A stretch of DNA of 64,000 nucleotides from Tritonibacter scottomollicae (GTDB taxonomy: Bacteria; Pseudomonadota; Alphaproteobacteria; Rhodobacterales; Rhodobacteraceae), in NCBI RefSeq assembly GCF_003003215.1, contig NZ_PVUF01000008.1, forward strand, positions 62,001-126,000, given 5' to 3'. This document shows, piece by piece, positions 53,646 to 62,956 of the stretch. The notes beneath the pieces were generated by a model. It had not been told where the DNA came from, did no database searches, and worked only from the letters and a program-made list of their open reading frames with translations. Position 1 is the stretch's first letter, and each line of letters opens with the position of its first letter. Both the position numbers and the translations under genes were made by a program.

Positions 53646-54524
53646 TTGGAAAATTGGGATGAAGTGCGCACCGCCTATCAGGTTGCGCGGCTGGGAACCG
53701 TGAGTGGCGCGGCCGAGGTTCTGGGGGTGCATCATGCGACGGTGATCCGTCATATCGATGCGATCGAGACGCGGCTGGGGGTGAAACTGTTTCAGCGCCA
53801 TGCGCGTGGTTACACGCCGACCGAAGCGGGGTTGGATCTGTTGCGGGTGGCGCAGACCACCGATGACCAGTTCAGCCAGTTGGTCGGACGCCTGAAAGGG
53901 CAGGGTGACGAGGTTTCGGGGGAATTGGTGGTGACCTCCCTGTCGTCGATGGCGCCGATGCTGGCCCCGGCGCTGACGGAATTCCAACAAATGCATCCGG
54001 ATCTGGTGATCCGCTACCTGACCGGCGACCGCTTGTTCCGTCTGGAGTATGGCGAGGCCCATGTGGCCTTGCGCGCTGGTGCCGCGCCGGAGCAGCCAGA
54101 CAATGTGGTGCAGCCCTTTGTCGGTCAGCGCCTCGCGCTCTATGCCTCACGCGACTACGTGGAGCGCCACGGCATGTTGCAGGGGCAGGATGACATGGTG
54201 AACCACCGCTTTGTCGCCAGTGACAATGAAAACACCCGCGCGCCGTTTGAACGCTGGCTGCGCGCCACCATTCCGGCCGAGAACATCGTGTTCCGCTGCT
54301 CCGACGCTGTGGCGGGGCATAAGGCGATCCGCGCCGGGGCGGGCATCGGGTTCATCTCGCTGTGGGAAGCGGCGAACAGCCCCGACCTGGTGATGATGAT
54401 GGATCCGCGCGATGACTGGTCGGGCAAGATCTGGCTGGTGACCCATGTGGATCTGCACCGCACCAACAAGGTGCAGAGCTTCGTGCGCTTCTTGAAGGAA
54501 CACGCCAAGGGCTGGCCGCAGTAA
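53646..54524 (+). CDS. LysR-family transcriptional regulator
   Basis: 292-aa LysR protein. The HTH is in TVSGAAEVLGVHHATVIRHIDAIE, cited as its ends TVSGAAEVLG and VIRHIDAIE. There is no ATG near its start; TTG at 53646, with GGGGAGC upstream, gives the correct distance to the HTH, whereas the GTG at 53595 adds sequence not seen in the family. It probably controls azoR and perhaps the EamA gene that follows with a TAATG overlap. Confidence 0.88.
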   Translation: MENWDEVRTAYQVARLGTVSGAAEVLGVHHATVIRHIDAIETRLGVKLFQRHARGYTPTEAGLDLLRVAQTTDDQFSQLVGRLKGQGDEVSGELVVTSLSSMAPMLAPALTEFQQMHPDLVIRYLTGDRLFRLEYGEAHVALRAGAAPEQPDNVVQPFVGQRLALYASRDYVERHGMLQGQDDMVNHRFVASDNENTRAPFERWLRATIPAENIVFRCSDAVAGHKAIRAGAGIGFISLWEAANSPDLVMMMDPRDDWSGKIWLVTHVDLHRTNKVQSFVRFLKEHAKGWPQ

Positions 54525-55450
54525 TGAGCATGAACAGCAACTCGCTGCCCGAACGCCCCGCGTTGAGCGACGGGCACAAGGGCCATCTAGCGATGCTTGC
54601 CTTCTCGGCGCTGGTGGCGGGGTCCTTCTCGCTGGGGTCAATGGTGGCGAATGAAATCACTCCGGCAGCAATCAACGCAGTTCGGTTTGTACTGGCAGGC
54701 GCGCTGATCGGTGCGGCTGCAGCGTTGGGGCCGGGGTTGCGACGTGCGCATTTTGCGGCGCCCTGGCGCTATTTGCTGCTGGGTGGGGTGTTCGCGATCT
54801 ACTTCGTGCTGATGTTCTACGGGCTGAAGACCGCAGCACCGGTCAGCGCGGCGGCGGTTTTCACCCTCACACCCGCGATGAGCGGCGTCTTTGGCTGGCT
54901 GTTGCTGCGGCAGGTCACCACGCCACGGATGGCCCTGGCATTGACCATTGGTGGGGCAGGGGCGCTCTGGGTGATCTTTCGCGCGGATCTGTCCGCCCTC
55001 ATGGCATTTGAGATCGGCCAGGGAGAGATGGTCTATTTCTGGGGCTGTATGGCGCACGCGCTATACACGCCGCTGGTACGCAAGCTGAACCGGTGCGAAC
55101 CGGCGCTGGTCTTCACTTTTGGCATGCTGGTGGCGGGCGCATTGGTGCTGATCATCTTTGGCTGGCGCGACCTGCGGGCCACGGATTGGGCTGGGCTGAA
55201 ACCCATCGTCTGGATCGGTCTCTTCTACCTGTCGTTCTGCGCCTCGGCGCTGACGTTTGTGCTACTGCAGTTCTCCACTCTGCGGCTGCCCTCGGCCAAG
55301 GTCATGGCCTATACATATTTGGTGCCCACATGGGTGATCCTGTGGGAAATGGCGCTGGGCAAGGGCTGGCCCTCGGGGTTCATCCTCGTGGGCATCGCGC
55401 TGACCATGGTGGCGCTCTGGCTGTTGCTCAAGGATGAGGGACGACACTAG
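54524..55450 (+). CDS. EamA/DMT-family exporter
   Basis: 308-aa permease with ten membrane helices in two EamA repeats (about 15-150 and 165-305). The start ATG is fused with the stop of the LysR gene (TAATG), indicating one operon. It exports an amino acid, nucleotide or drug; the substrate is unknown. Confidence 0.87.
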   Translation: MSMNSNSLPERPALSDGHKGHLAMLAFSALVAGSFSLGSMVANEITPAAINAVRFVLAGALIGAAAALGPGLRRAHFAAPWRYLLLGGVFAIYFVLMFYGLKTAAPVSAAAVFTLTPAMSGVFGWLLLRQVTTPRMALALTIGGAGALWVIFRADLSALMAFEIGQGEMVYFWGCMAHALYTPLVRKLNRCEPALVFTFGMLVAGALVLIIFGWRDLRATDWAGLKPIVWIGLFYLSFCASALTFVLLQFSTLRLPSAKVMAYTYLVPTWVILWEMALGKGWPSGFILVGIALTMVALWLLLKDEGRH

Positions 55451-55492
55451 GCGTCATTGCGCGCCGTAGCTGCTCGCAGGTCCTGCAGGGGG

Positions 55493-55834
55493 TCAGGCCT
55501 CGTCGGACTGCGGCGGTGCCAGCTCGGTCTCCAGAAACCGTTCAAAGGCATCAAGGTTCACCGGCTCGAACTGACCAAACCCCTGCATCCATACGGAGGC
55601 GTTGCGCAGGGCGTCGGGCTGCAGCTTGCACCATTTCACCCGCCCGCGTTTCTCCTGCGCGATCAGACCGGCGCGGGTGAGGATGGTGAGATGCTTGGAA
55701 ATCGCTGCCAGCGACATCTCGAACGGTTCCGCCACATCGGTGACGGCCATGTCGTCTTCCAGTAGCATCGACAGGATCGCCCGCCGGGTCGGATCTGCGA
55801 GGGCCGCAAAGACTGTATCAAGGGTGTCGCTCAT
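55493..55834 (-). CDS. ArsR-family winged-helix regulator
   Basis: 113-aa metal- or stress-type repressor. ADPTRRAILSMLLEDDMAVTDVAEPFEMSLAAISKHL carries the HTH, cited as ADPTRRAIL and SLAAISKHL. The arsenic-binding cysteines of the ELCVCD motif are absent, so another ligand is likely. ATG 55834 follows AGGAGG. It is divergent from the second EamA gene, its likely target. Confidence 0.9.
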   Translation of the reverse strand: MSDTLDTVFAALADPTRRAILSMLLEDDMAVTDVAEPFEMSLAAISKHLTILTRAGLIAQEKRGRVKWCKLQPDALRNASVWMQGFGQFEPVNLDAFERFLETELAPPQSDEA

Positions 55835-55921
55835 GCAGATACCTCCTAAAGTGCAGGATGCGGGTCGACAATCCCGAAGCGTGCGCGCAGAACTCTCGCA
55901 CAGAAACACAGGGAGACCACC

Positions 55922-56809
55922 ATGGCGCTGCGCGATTGGGCGATTATTGTCATTCTCGGCATCGGCTGGGGCATGTCCTTCATGTTCAACGCCGTGCTTC
56001 TGCGTGAATTGGATCCGCTGTGGATCTCGACCGGGCGGGTTGGCCTCGGGGCGCTGGGGTGCTGGATCTTCCTTCTGGCGCGTGGTCGTCGCTGGCGCAT
56101 CCCGATGTCGCGGGCGCTGGCGCTCGCGGGGTTTGGCGCACTGAGCTATGCGATCCCGTTCTCATTCTATGCCATCGGACAGCAGCATATCGCCAGCGGC
56201 GTTGCCGGTATTGTCAATGCGAGCACGCCGGCGCTGGCGGTCGTTGTGACCCATTTCTGGCCGGGCGGCGAGCGCGCCAGCTGGCGCAAGAGCCTCGGCG
56301 TTGGGGCGGGGCTTGCCGGGATCGTGATCCTGTCGCTCCCCATCCTGCAAAGCGGTGAGCCATCGGCCATCTGGGCGGTTCTGGTGACGCTGGGTGCACC
56401 GCTGTGCTATGCCTTTTCTGTCAATGTCGCCCGCCAGTTTCGCGACATGGAAGCAGTGGTGCTGGTTGCCTGGGCCCTGTCCGGGGCGACAGTCTTCATT
56501 CTGCCGCTTGCGATCTGGAGCGAAGGCCTGCCAGGTGCCCTCAGCGCTCAGGCATGGGGCGCGCTGGCCATCATCGGATTTGCGCTTACCTCTGCGGCCT
56601 TTATCGCGATGTACTGGGTGCTGCCGCGCGTGGGGCCAACCAACATCACGCTGCCGACGTTGATCGCTCCGACCTCCGCGTTGACGCTGGGGGTCCTGGT
56701 GTTGGGAGAGCCGCTGGCGCTCAGCCATCTGATGGGGCTGGCGGCGATCCTCTTCGGGCTGCTTCTGATCGACGGGCGATTGTTCCGGCGCCGTCCGGTG
56801 CCCGCCTGA
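55922..56809 (+). CDS. EamA/DMT-family exporter, second copy
   Basis: 295-aa permease with ten predicted helices and two EamA repeats (WGMSFMFNAVLLRELDPLWI, cited as its beginning WGMSFMFNAVL). It is unlike the first EamA gene in sequence, so they are distinct families. ACAGGGAG precedes the ATG. A Pro/Arg-rich tail is short. The ArsR gene is divergent. Confidence 0.87.
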   Translation: MALRDWAIIVILGIGWGMSFMFNAVLLRELDPLWISTGRVGLGALGCWIFLLARGRRWRIPMSRALALAGFGALSYAIPFSFYAIGQQHIASGVAGIVNASTPALAVVVTHFWPGGERASWRKSLGVGAGLAGIVILSLPILQSGEPSAIWAVLVTLGAPLCYAFSVNVARQFRDMEAVVLVAWALSGATVFILPLAIWSEGLPGALSAQAWGALAIIGFALTSAAFIAMYWVLPRVGPTNITLPTLIAPTSALTLGVLVLGEPLALSHLMGLAAILFGLLLIDGRLFRRRPVPA

Positions 56810-57017
56810 TCTCAAGATCAACCGTTTGGTTGAATATGGCGTTCTGCGCCATTTGACGCCAAACGACTGTCTCTGAGGCGATGCGGGTCTGGGCGGGATT
56901 TGTATAAGAGATTGATTATTAATAGAAATATATGGAGAATGTGACGCGCATTGTGCAATTGACTCTGAGCGGGGGACCGCTTAGCAACACATCAGATTTC
57001 GCGTGAGGAACCGTCTG

Positions 57018-57359
57018 TTGATTGACGATGACCAAAAGCAGCGCATGGCGCAGCTGGAGGCAAAACTGGCCGCTGCCAAACAGGCGCATGAAGAGCCAGA
57101 GCCCCGTGCGGATGAACACTATTCCATGGCCAATCAGGCCTGGCGGATGGTGACGGAATTGGTGGCCGGTCTCGTGATCGGCCTCGGCATCGGATACGGG
57201 TTGGACGTTCTGTTTGGAACCATGCCCCTCTTCATGGTGCTGTTTATAATGTTGGGTCTGGCCGCCGGGGTGAAGGTAATGCTCCGCAGCGCACGCGAGA
57301 TCCAGGACAAGCAAATGGCCGAGGCGGAGAAACACGCCGACGCTGATAAAGACGTATGA
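57018..57359 (+). CDS. atpI: ATP synthase protein I
   Basis: 113-aa membrane protein that helps assemble the c-ring. Two helices lie near residues 43-63 and 70-90 ([17 protein letters not shown] and [12 protein letters not shown]). The N-terminal cytoplasmic stretch is charged. The TTG at 57018 has GAGGA eight bases upstream; the GTG at 57003 overlaps this sequence and is disfavoured. It opens the F0 operon. Confidence 0.87.
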   Translation: MIDDDQKQRMAQLEAKLAAAKQAHEEPEPRADEHYSMANQAWRMVTELVAGLVIGLGIGYGLDVLFGTMPLFMVLFIMLGLAAGVKVMLRSAREIQDKQMAEAEKHADADKDV

Positions 57360-57397
57360 ATGTCGGGCGCCAGTCCGGCGACAGGAGAAGCGGAACG

Positions 57398-58201
57398 ATG
57401 GGCAAACTGTTCTTTTACGTAGCTTTGGCTCTGGTGCTCGTATCGGGTGTGTTGTTTGCACCTGAAACCGCGGGCCTGGCCATCCACCCGATGGATCAGT
57501 TCACCGTGACGCCGCTGTTTGGCGGCGACCACATCGCGTGGTACACGCCGACCAACGTGACCCTGTGGATGTTCTTCGCCGTGGTTGCAGTCTTCGCACT
57601 GCTGGTGTTCGGCTCTGCCAACCGTGGCATCGTGCCGTCGCGCGCTCAATCGGTTGCTGAACTGGCTTACGGCTTCATCTACAAGATGGTCGAAGATGTC
57701 GCCGGCAAGGACGCGGTGAAGTTCTTCCCCTACATCATCACATTGTTCATGTTCATCGTGACCGCCAACTTCCTTGGCCTGATCCCGATGTCCTTTACCA
57801 CAACGTCGCATTTCGCCGTCACCGGCCTGCTGGCGGTCGTGGTCTTCGTAGCGATCACCATCACCGGCTTCGTGCTGCATGGTGTCAAGTTTCTCGGCCT
57901 GTTCTGGGTCAGCTCCGCTCCGCTGGCGCTGCGTCCGGTCCTCGCCCTGATCGAAGTGATTTCCTACTTCGTGCGCCCCGTCAGCCTCTGCATTCGTCTT
58001 GCAGGCAACGTGATGGCGGGACACGCGGTTCTGAAGGTGTTCGCAGGATTTGCCGGCGCGTTGGGCGCGGCCTCCTTCCTGCCGATCTTTGCCATCACCG
58101 CGTTCTACGCACTCGAGGTTCTCGTGGCCTTCATCCAGGCCTACGTGTTCACCATTCTGACCTGTGTCTATCTGAAAGACGCGCTGCACCCGTCCCACTA
58201 A
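57398..58201 (+). CDS. atpB: ATP synthase F0 subunit a
   Basis: Proton-path subunit of 267 aa. The essential Arg is in the [14 protein letters not shown] motif at about 200, and the family segments [15 protein letters not shown] and [19 protein letters not shown] are complete. AGGAGA precedes ATG 57398; the earlier in-frame ATG at 57356 overlaps atpI and is less likely. It is followed by atpE. Confidence 0.95.
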   Translation: MGKLFFYVALALVLVSGVLFAPETAGLAIHPMDQFTVTPLFGGDHIAWYTPTNVTLWMFFAVVAVFALLVFGSANRGIVPSRAQSVAELAYGFIYKMVEDVAGKDAVKFFPYIITLFMFIVTANFLGLIPMSFTTTSHFAVTGLLAVVVFVAITITGFVLHGVKFLGLFWVSSAPLALRPVLALIEVISYFVRPVSLCIRLAGNVMAGHAVLKVFAGFAGALGAASFLPIFAITAFYALEVLVAFIQAYVFTILTCVYLKDALHPSH

Positions 58202-58259
58202 GGGGCCGCGTGCTGGTCTGAACTACTACCGCAACTTCCAATCGTAAGGAGATACTATC

Positions 58260-58484
58260 ATGGAAGGCGATCTCGCATACATCGGCGCTGGCCTGGCTGG
58301 CATGGGTACTGGCATTGCAGCTCTGGGTGTTGGCAACGTTGCAGCCAACTTCCTGGCAGGCGCACTGCGCAACCCCTCCGCAGCTGCTTCGCAGACTGCT
58401 ACTCTCTTCATCGGCATCGCATTTGCAGAAGCTCTGGGCATCTTCTCGTTCCTGGTTGCTCTGCTGCTGATGTTCGCCGTCTAA
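58260..58484 (+). CDS. atpE: ATP synthase F0 subunit c
   Basis: 74-aa proteolipid of the rotating ring. Helix 1 is rich in Gly/Ala, the polar loop is ARNPS (35-41), and the proton-carrying acid is Glu57 in [12 protein letters not shown]. No Na-binding Gln-Ser pattern is visible, so it is a proton-type ring. AAGGAG lies ahead of the ATG at 58260. Confidence 0.97.
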   Translation: MEGDLAYIGAGLAGMGTGIAALGVGNVAANFLAGALRNPSAAASQTATLFIGIAFAEALGIFSFLVALLLMFAV

Positions 58485-58570
58485 GACTCCGGAACACTTT
58501 TTCCTTACGGCCGGGCGGAGTGCCAACCGCGCCCCGCCCGGTGTAACGGCAAGTTCCATAGGAGGACGAC

Positions 58571-59116
58571 ATGGCAACTACTACGCATGACGCAGGTCAT
58601 GGAGCTGCCGACGCGGCGCACGGGTCTTCCGGCATGCCGCAGCTGGACTTCTCGACCTACGGAAACCAGATCTTCTGGCTTCTGGTCACGCTTGTCGTGA
58701 TCTATCTGATCCTGTCGCGCGTCGCGCTGCCTCGCATTGCAGGCATCCTGAACGAACGTCAGGGCACCATAACCAACGACCTCGCCGCGGCTGAAGATCT
58801 CAAAGCCAAGGCAGTTGAGGCCGAAAACGCTTATAACAAGGCTCTGGCTGACGCCCGCTCCGAGGCACAGCGCATCGTCGCTGAAACTCGTGCGGAAATT
58901 CAGGTCGGAGTCGACGAGGCGATCGCCAAGGCCGACGCGGAAATTGCTGCCAAGGCAGAAGAATCCGAGAAGGCCATTGCCGAGATCCGCGCAACTGCGT
59001 TGGATAACGTCAAGATCGTTGCGTCCGACACCGCCTCTGCGCTGGTTGCAGCACTGGGTGGCAAGGACGATACCGACACAATCGCGGCTGCAGTCGCCAA
59101 ACGGACGGAGGTCTAA
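58571..59116 (+). CDS. ATP synthase F0 subunit b'
   Basis: 181-aa peripheral-stalk subunit (AtpF2/b'). A polar His/Ala-rich N terminus ([17 protein letters not shown]) precedes one helix (about 32-52) and a long coiled coil. It and the next gene are the paired b subunits of photosynthetic-type and alphaproteobacterial F0 operons. TAGGAGGA precedes the ATG. Confidence 0.92.
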   Translation: MATTTHDAGHGAADAAHGSSGMPQLDFSTYGNQIFWLLVTLVVIYLILSRVALPRIAGILNERQGTITNDLAAAEDLKAKAVEAENAYNKALADARSEAQRIVAETRAEIQVGVDEAIAKADAEIAAKAEESEKAIAEIRATALDNVKIVASDTASALVAALGGKDDTDTIAAAVAKRTEV

Positions 59117-59120
59117 GATC

Positions 59121-59678
59121 ATGCGCGCAACTCTCGCACTCGCTCTGACCCTCGCGTCCGCGTCCCCCGCGTTTGCGGCGGGTGGTGGCTGGAACCTCGG
59201 CAACACCGATTTTGTTGTCGTACTCGCCTTCCTGCTGTTCATTGGCATTCTGCTCGCTGCCAATGTGCCGTCCTTGATTGGCAAGCAGCTCGACGGACGT
59301 GCGGACAGCATCAAGTCGGAACTGGAAGAAGCCCGCGCCCTGCGTGAAGAGGCCCAGACCCTTCTGGCGTCCTATGAACGCAAGCAGCAGGATGTTCAGG
59401 CTCAGGCTGACCGCATCGTGTCCAACGCCCGTGACGAAGCCGCAGCAGCGGCCGAGCAGGCGAAAGCGGATCTTGCCGCTTCCATCGCGAACCGCATGGC
59501 CGCTGCCGAAGAGCAGATCGTGTCTGCCCAGGCCTCCGCGGTGAAGGAAGTGCGTGATCGCGCCATCACCATTGCTGTCGAGGTTGCCGATCAGGTGATC
59601 GCAAAGCAGATGACGGCGGCGGAAGCCAACAAGCTGATCGACGCAGCCATTCAGGACGTGAACGCAAAGCTGCACTAA
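59121..59678 (+). CDS. atpF: ATP synthase F0 subunit b
   Basis: 185-aa stalk subunit with signal-like N terminus (1-20), a membrane helix (about 30-50) and a long coiled coil rich in Ala/Glu/Gln. ATG 59121 lies four bases after b'. The F1 genes are not in the window; in Rhodobacteraceae they are encoded elsewhere. A terminator follows. Confidence 0.92.
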   Translation: MRATLALALTLASASPAFAAGGGWNLGNTDFVVVLAFLLFIGILLAANVPSLIGKQLDGRADSIKSELEEARALREEAQTLLASYERKQQDVQAQADRIVSNARDEAAAAAEQAKADLAASIANRMAAAEEQIVSAQASAVKEVRDRAITIAVEVADQVIAKQMTAAEANKLIDAAIQDVNAKLH

Positions 59679-59704
59679 GCAGGTTTTGTGTTAGATCCGA
59701 TAAG

Positions 59705-59733
59705 AGCCCCGGTGGAAACGCCGGGGCTTTTTG
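59705..59733 (+). terminator. Terminator of the F0 operon
   Basis: AGCCCCGG pairs with CCGGGGCT over an 8-nt loop, followed by five T residues. Confidence 0.88.
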
Positions 59734-59847
59734 CATTCGCGAATTTACGGGTTTTGTGAAGTTTTTATGATCGACGGCTTTGCGACATGACTCTGACGTC
59801 CCGCCGTGCCACATGGTTTTTCAAGTCATGCTGCATCCAGGGCACAA

Positions 59848-60681
59848 ATGTTCGACTCGCTTCCAAAGCCTCAGCACGATGTGCGTCAGACCGCGGGAGA
59901 GGGTCCTGCAGGTGATTCCGGACCGGCGCTGATGTCGCTGCAGGGATTTTCAGCCTCAATCAACGGTCAGCTTTTGTTGCGGGATCTTAGTTTTGATCTC
60001 CACCAGGGCGAGGTCTTGGGTCTGATTGGTCGGGCGGGCGCCGGAAAGACAGCCCTGTTGCGCGCCATGTGTCGTCTGCTGGATGAGCATCGCGGCCTTG
60101 GGATCACTGGTCACATCCTGCTGGATGGTGCTGATATCTATCATAACGCTTGCGATCTGCCGACGCTGCGTCGGCAGCTGGCGTTCATTTCGCAGCAGGC
60201 CAACCCCTTCCCAATGTCGATCTGGGACAACATCGCCTATGGCGTGCGTCTGAACCGGATCGCCAGCACGCCTTCGCAGGTCGCCGAAGTGGTGGAAACC
60301 GTGCTGCGCCGCTGCCTGTTGTGGGACGACGTCAAGGATCTGCTGCACAAGATGCCCGCCACCAAATTGCCCATTCAACGCCAGCGGTTGCTGTGCATTG
60401 CCCGCAGCCTCGCCATCCGACCGAAGGTATTGCTGCTGGACCGGCCCACTGGTTCGATCGACCGGATGGAGCTGGCTCTGCTGAACCGTCTGATCGTGGA
60501 TCTGAAGCAGGATCACACCGTGGTTCTGGTCACCGCATCCCTCACCGAGACCGCGCATGTTGCGGATCGGGTGGCCTATCTCGAAGAGGGGCGACTGGTT
60601 GAAATCGACAGTGCGGAGATGATCTTTACTGCCGCACTCAATCAAAGAACCCGAGATTTCATCAACAGCACCGCCATGTGA
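59848..60681 (+). CDS. PstB-like ATP-binding protein with lost catalytic motifs
   Basis: 277-aa relative of the phosphate ABC transporter ATPase. Walker A is intact (GRAGAGKT at 61-68), and the Q-loop Gln116 and NPFPMSIWDN are PstB-like. But the LSGGQ signature is replaced by LPIQRQ (174-179), the Walker B Glu is Arg199 (LLLDRPT), and the H-loop His is Ala230 (VTASLTE). Hydrolysis is therefore doubtful. There is no permease nearby. Start ATG 59848 gives PstB-like length plus an N-terminal tail. It might be a regulator of phosphate sensing. Confidence 0.82.
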   Translation: MFDSLPKPQHDVRQTAGEGPAGDSGPALMSLQGFSASINGQLLLRDLSFDLHQGEVLGLIGRAGAGKTALLRAMCRLLDEHRGLGITGHILLDGADIYHNACDLPTLRRQLAFISQQANPFPMSIWDNIAYGVRLNRIASTPSQVAEVVETVLRRCLLWDDVKDLLHKMPATKLPIQRQRLLCIARSLAIRPKVLLLDRPTGSIDRMELALLNRLIVDLKQDHTVVLVTASLTETAHVADRVAYLEEGRLVEIDSAEMIFTAALNQRTRDFINSTAM

Positions 60682-60690
60682 CGTGCCGCA

Positions 60691-61458
60691 TCAGCGGTTG
60701 CGTTCATGCTCCAGCCGCTGGGCTGCGATTTCGGCGTTGCGCTCAGCCCGGATCTGTTCGTCCAGAGCTTGTTTCACATAGTCCAGATGTGCCTCCACCG
60801 CCGCCCTTGCGTCAGCAGCATTGCGCGACTGCAACGCGGTGTTGATGGCGCGGTGTTGCTCCAGCAGCGCCTCGTAGGTGGTGTGTGCGCCAAACATGAT
60901 GCGCCGGTTGTAGAACACCCCCTTGCGCAGCATGTCGAACATCGACCGCATCATGTGCAAGAGGACCACGTTGTGGCTGGCCTCCAGAATCGCCGAATGG
61001 AACTGCGCGTCCAGCTCTGCCGCCGCCTCCGAGATGCTGGGATCCCCGGCCTGTTCCATCCTGTCGAAAATTTCCTGAATCACGGCAAGGTCGGCATCAG
61101 AGCCGAATTTGGCGGCCCGTTCGGCGGCCATGCCCTCCAGATCGCGCCGGAAGGAGAGATAGTCGAACACCGCTTCGTCGTCGCTGGCAAAGAGCTGGAT
61201 GAGCGCCGGCGAGAAGGCCGAGCCCAGAACATCGGCCACGAACACCCCGGACCCGGCCCGGCTGGCCAGCAAACCCCGGTCCTGCAGCTCTGCCAGCGCG
61301 TCGCGCAACGAGGGACGCGAGACACCCAGCCGTTCGGCCAGCTCTCGTTCGGGCGGGAGCCGCTCTCCCGGTCGCAGGATACCCCGCAGGATCAGCTTTT
61401 CGATCTGGCGCACCACGGCGGCAGAGAGCTTTTCCGGCTGAACTTTCTGGAACGGCAT
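60691..61458 (-). CDS. GntR/FadR-family regulator with FCD domain
   Basis: 255-aa protein with a winged HTH (about 12-75, ERLPPERELAERLGVSRPSLRDAL, cited as ERELAERLGVSR) and a helical FCD ligand domain from about 95. Members sense carboxylates such as lactate, pyruvate or glycolate. It is divergent from the aminotransferase at 61598, with two dyads in the gap, and likely controls it and itself. Confidence 0.92.
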   Translation of the reverse strand: MPFQKVQPEKLSAAVVRQIEKLILRGILRPGERLPPERELAERLGVSRPSLRDALAELQDRGLLASRAGSGVFVADVLGSAFSPALIQLFASDDEAVFDYLSFRRDLEGMAAERAAKFGSDADLAVIQEIFDRMEQAGDPSISEAAAELDAQFHSAILEASHNVVLLHMMRSMFDMLRKGVFYNRRIMFGAHTTYEALLEQHRAINTALQSRNAADARAAVEAHLDYVKQALDEQIRAERNAEIAAQRLEHERNR

Positions 61459-61480
61459 GAGTGGCCTCGGAAATGTCGAT

Positions 61481-61499
61481 TGGTCAAATCATATGACCA
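61481..61499. promoter_or_regulatory. GntR operator candidate 1
   Basis: TGGTCA and TGACCA arms in a perfect 6-7-6 dyad, 23 bp upstream of the GntR start codon. The pattern fits the FadR-type consensus T-G-G-T-C with central A/T. Confidence 0.6.
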
Positions 61500-61540
61500 C
61501 CAACCGCCCCGAGCTGCAAGATCACGATGGGTGAAATAAT

Positions 61541-61559
61541 AGGTCAGGACTATTGACTT
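61541..61559. promoter_or_regulatory. GntR operator candidate 2
   Basis: AGGTCA and TGACTT in the same 6-7-6 arrangement, with two mismatches from copy 1. Centre is 60 bp from copy 1, 39 bp from the aminotransferase start. Confidence 0.5.
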
Positions 61560-61597
61560 GGTTTTCGTCTTTCTATCGATTGCGGACATGATCGAGA

Positions 61598-62827
61598 ATG
61601 AAAGTGATTCAAATGACCCTCCCAGCGCAATTTGCGAAACGTGTTGGCCGCATGAAGGCTTCGGAAATTCGCGAGCTGTTGAAGTTGCTGGATCAGCCGG
61701 GGATGTTGTCCTTTGCCGGTGGCATCCCCGATCCGGCACTTTTTCCCGCTGAGGCCTTTGCCGAGGCCTTCCAGTCCGCCCTCACTCCCGAGCATCAGGC
61801 GCAGGCGCTGCAATACTCGATCTCCGAAGGTTACCTGCCGCTGCGCCAGTGGATCGCGGCGCATATGGCAGAGATGGGAGTGACCTGCGCGCCAGAGAAC
61901 GTGCTGATCACCTCCGGCTCGCAGCAGGCTCTGGACTATCTGGGAAAGCTGTTCCTCAACCCCGGCGACACGGCGCTGGTGGGCTGGCCGACATACCTTG
62001 GCGCGCTGGCGGCGTTCAACGCCTATGAGCCGCGCTATGACTGCCTGCGCCCGGGAGATAACCAGCCGCCCGAAGCCTATGCCGCCGCAGCAGAGGTCGC
62101 CGGGGGGCGGGTCAAGTTCGCCTATATGAGCCCCGATTTTGCCAATCCCACCGGCGTCACCATGACCCGAGCGGAGCGGGTGGCAGCCTTGCAGATGGCG
62201 GAGGCACTGGGCGCCGCCGTGATCGAGGACGGCGCCTATCAGGCCCTGCGCTATGATGGTGAGGCGGTGCCGCCGATGCTGGCGCTGGAGCAGGAGCAGA
62301 AGGGTGGCGATCTCGACGCCTGCCGCACGATCTACTGCGGTACCTTCTCCAAGACCCTGTCGCCGGGGCTGCGCGTCGGCTGGGTGGTGGCGGCGACGCC
62401 GGTGATCCAGCAGCTGGTGCTGATGAAGCAGGCCGCCGACCTGCATTCCGCCACCATCAACCAGATCGCCACCCATCAGGTGGCCGCGCGGCTTTTCGAC
62501 GACCACGTTGCGTCCCTGCGCGCGGTCTACATGCGCCGCCGCGATGCCATGCTCGCCGCGCTGGAGGCGCATATGCCTGAAGGTGTCACCTGGGCTCGGC
62601 CTGAGGGCGGGATGTTCATCTGGCTGACCCTGCCTGAGGGGATCAGCAGCGCCACGCTTCTGGAGCGCGCTTTGGCGCAGGAGCAGCTGGCCTTTGTCCC
62701 CGGTCAGGCCTTCTATGCCGACGGCTCCGGCGCCAACACGCTGCGGCTGAGCTTCTCCAACAGCAATGAAACCATGATTGCTGAGGGCATGGCGCGTCTG
62801 GGGCGGGTGCTCAACTCCGCGCTGTAA
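61598..62827 (+). CDS. PLP-dependent aminotransferase
   Basis: 409-aa class I aminotransferase of the LysN/2-aminoadipate or MocR-like branch. LSFAGGIPDPALFP, SPDFANPTGVTMT and the PLP-lysine GTFSKTLSPGLRVGW are visible. No N-terminal HTH, so it is not a MocR regulator. ATG 61598 or ATG 61613 may be used; neither has a strong ribosome-binding site. It is controlled presumably by the divergent GntR regulator. Substrate unknown. Confidence 0.88.
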   Translation: MKVIQMTLPAQFAKRVGRMKASEIRELLKLLDQPGMLSFAGGIPDPALFPAEAFAEAFQSALTPEHQAQALQYSISEGYLPLRQWIAAHMAEMGVTCAPENVLITSGSQQALDYLGKLFLNPGDTALVGWPTYLGALAAFNAYEPRYDCLRPGDNQPPEAYAAAAEVAGGRVKFAYMSPDFANPTGVTMTRAERVAALQMAEALGAAVIEDGAYQALRYDGEAVPPMLALEQEQKGGDLDACRTIYCGTFSKTLSPGLRVGWVVAATPVIQQLVLMKQAADLHSATINQIATHQVAARLFDDHVASLRAVYMRRRDAMLAALEAHMPEGVTWARPEGGMFIWLTLPEGISSATLLERALAQEQLAFVPGQAFYADGSGANTLRLSFSNSNETMIAEGMARLGRVLNSAL

Positions 62828-62956
62828 ACGGCGGTTATCCACAAGATATGGTGGGGGTGCAGGGCGAAAAGTGCCGATTTTGCGTCATGCGCCGTTGACA
62901 CTTGGCCCGCAAGACTGATGTGATTTCCGGCAACGGAATCACCAGAAAGGGCGATC

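Noticed and set aside
62835-62843. A perfect DnaA-box-like TTATCCACA just before smc
   Set aside because: A single box, with a second isolated one near 41406. No cluster, AT-rich unwinding region or dnaA/dnaN genes, so not an origin.
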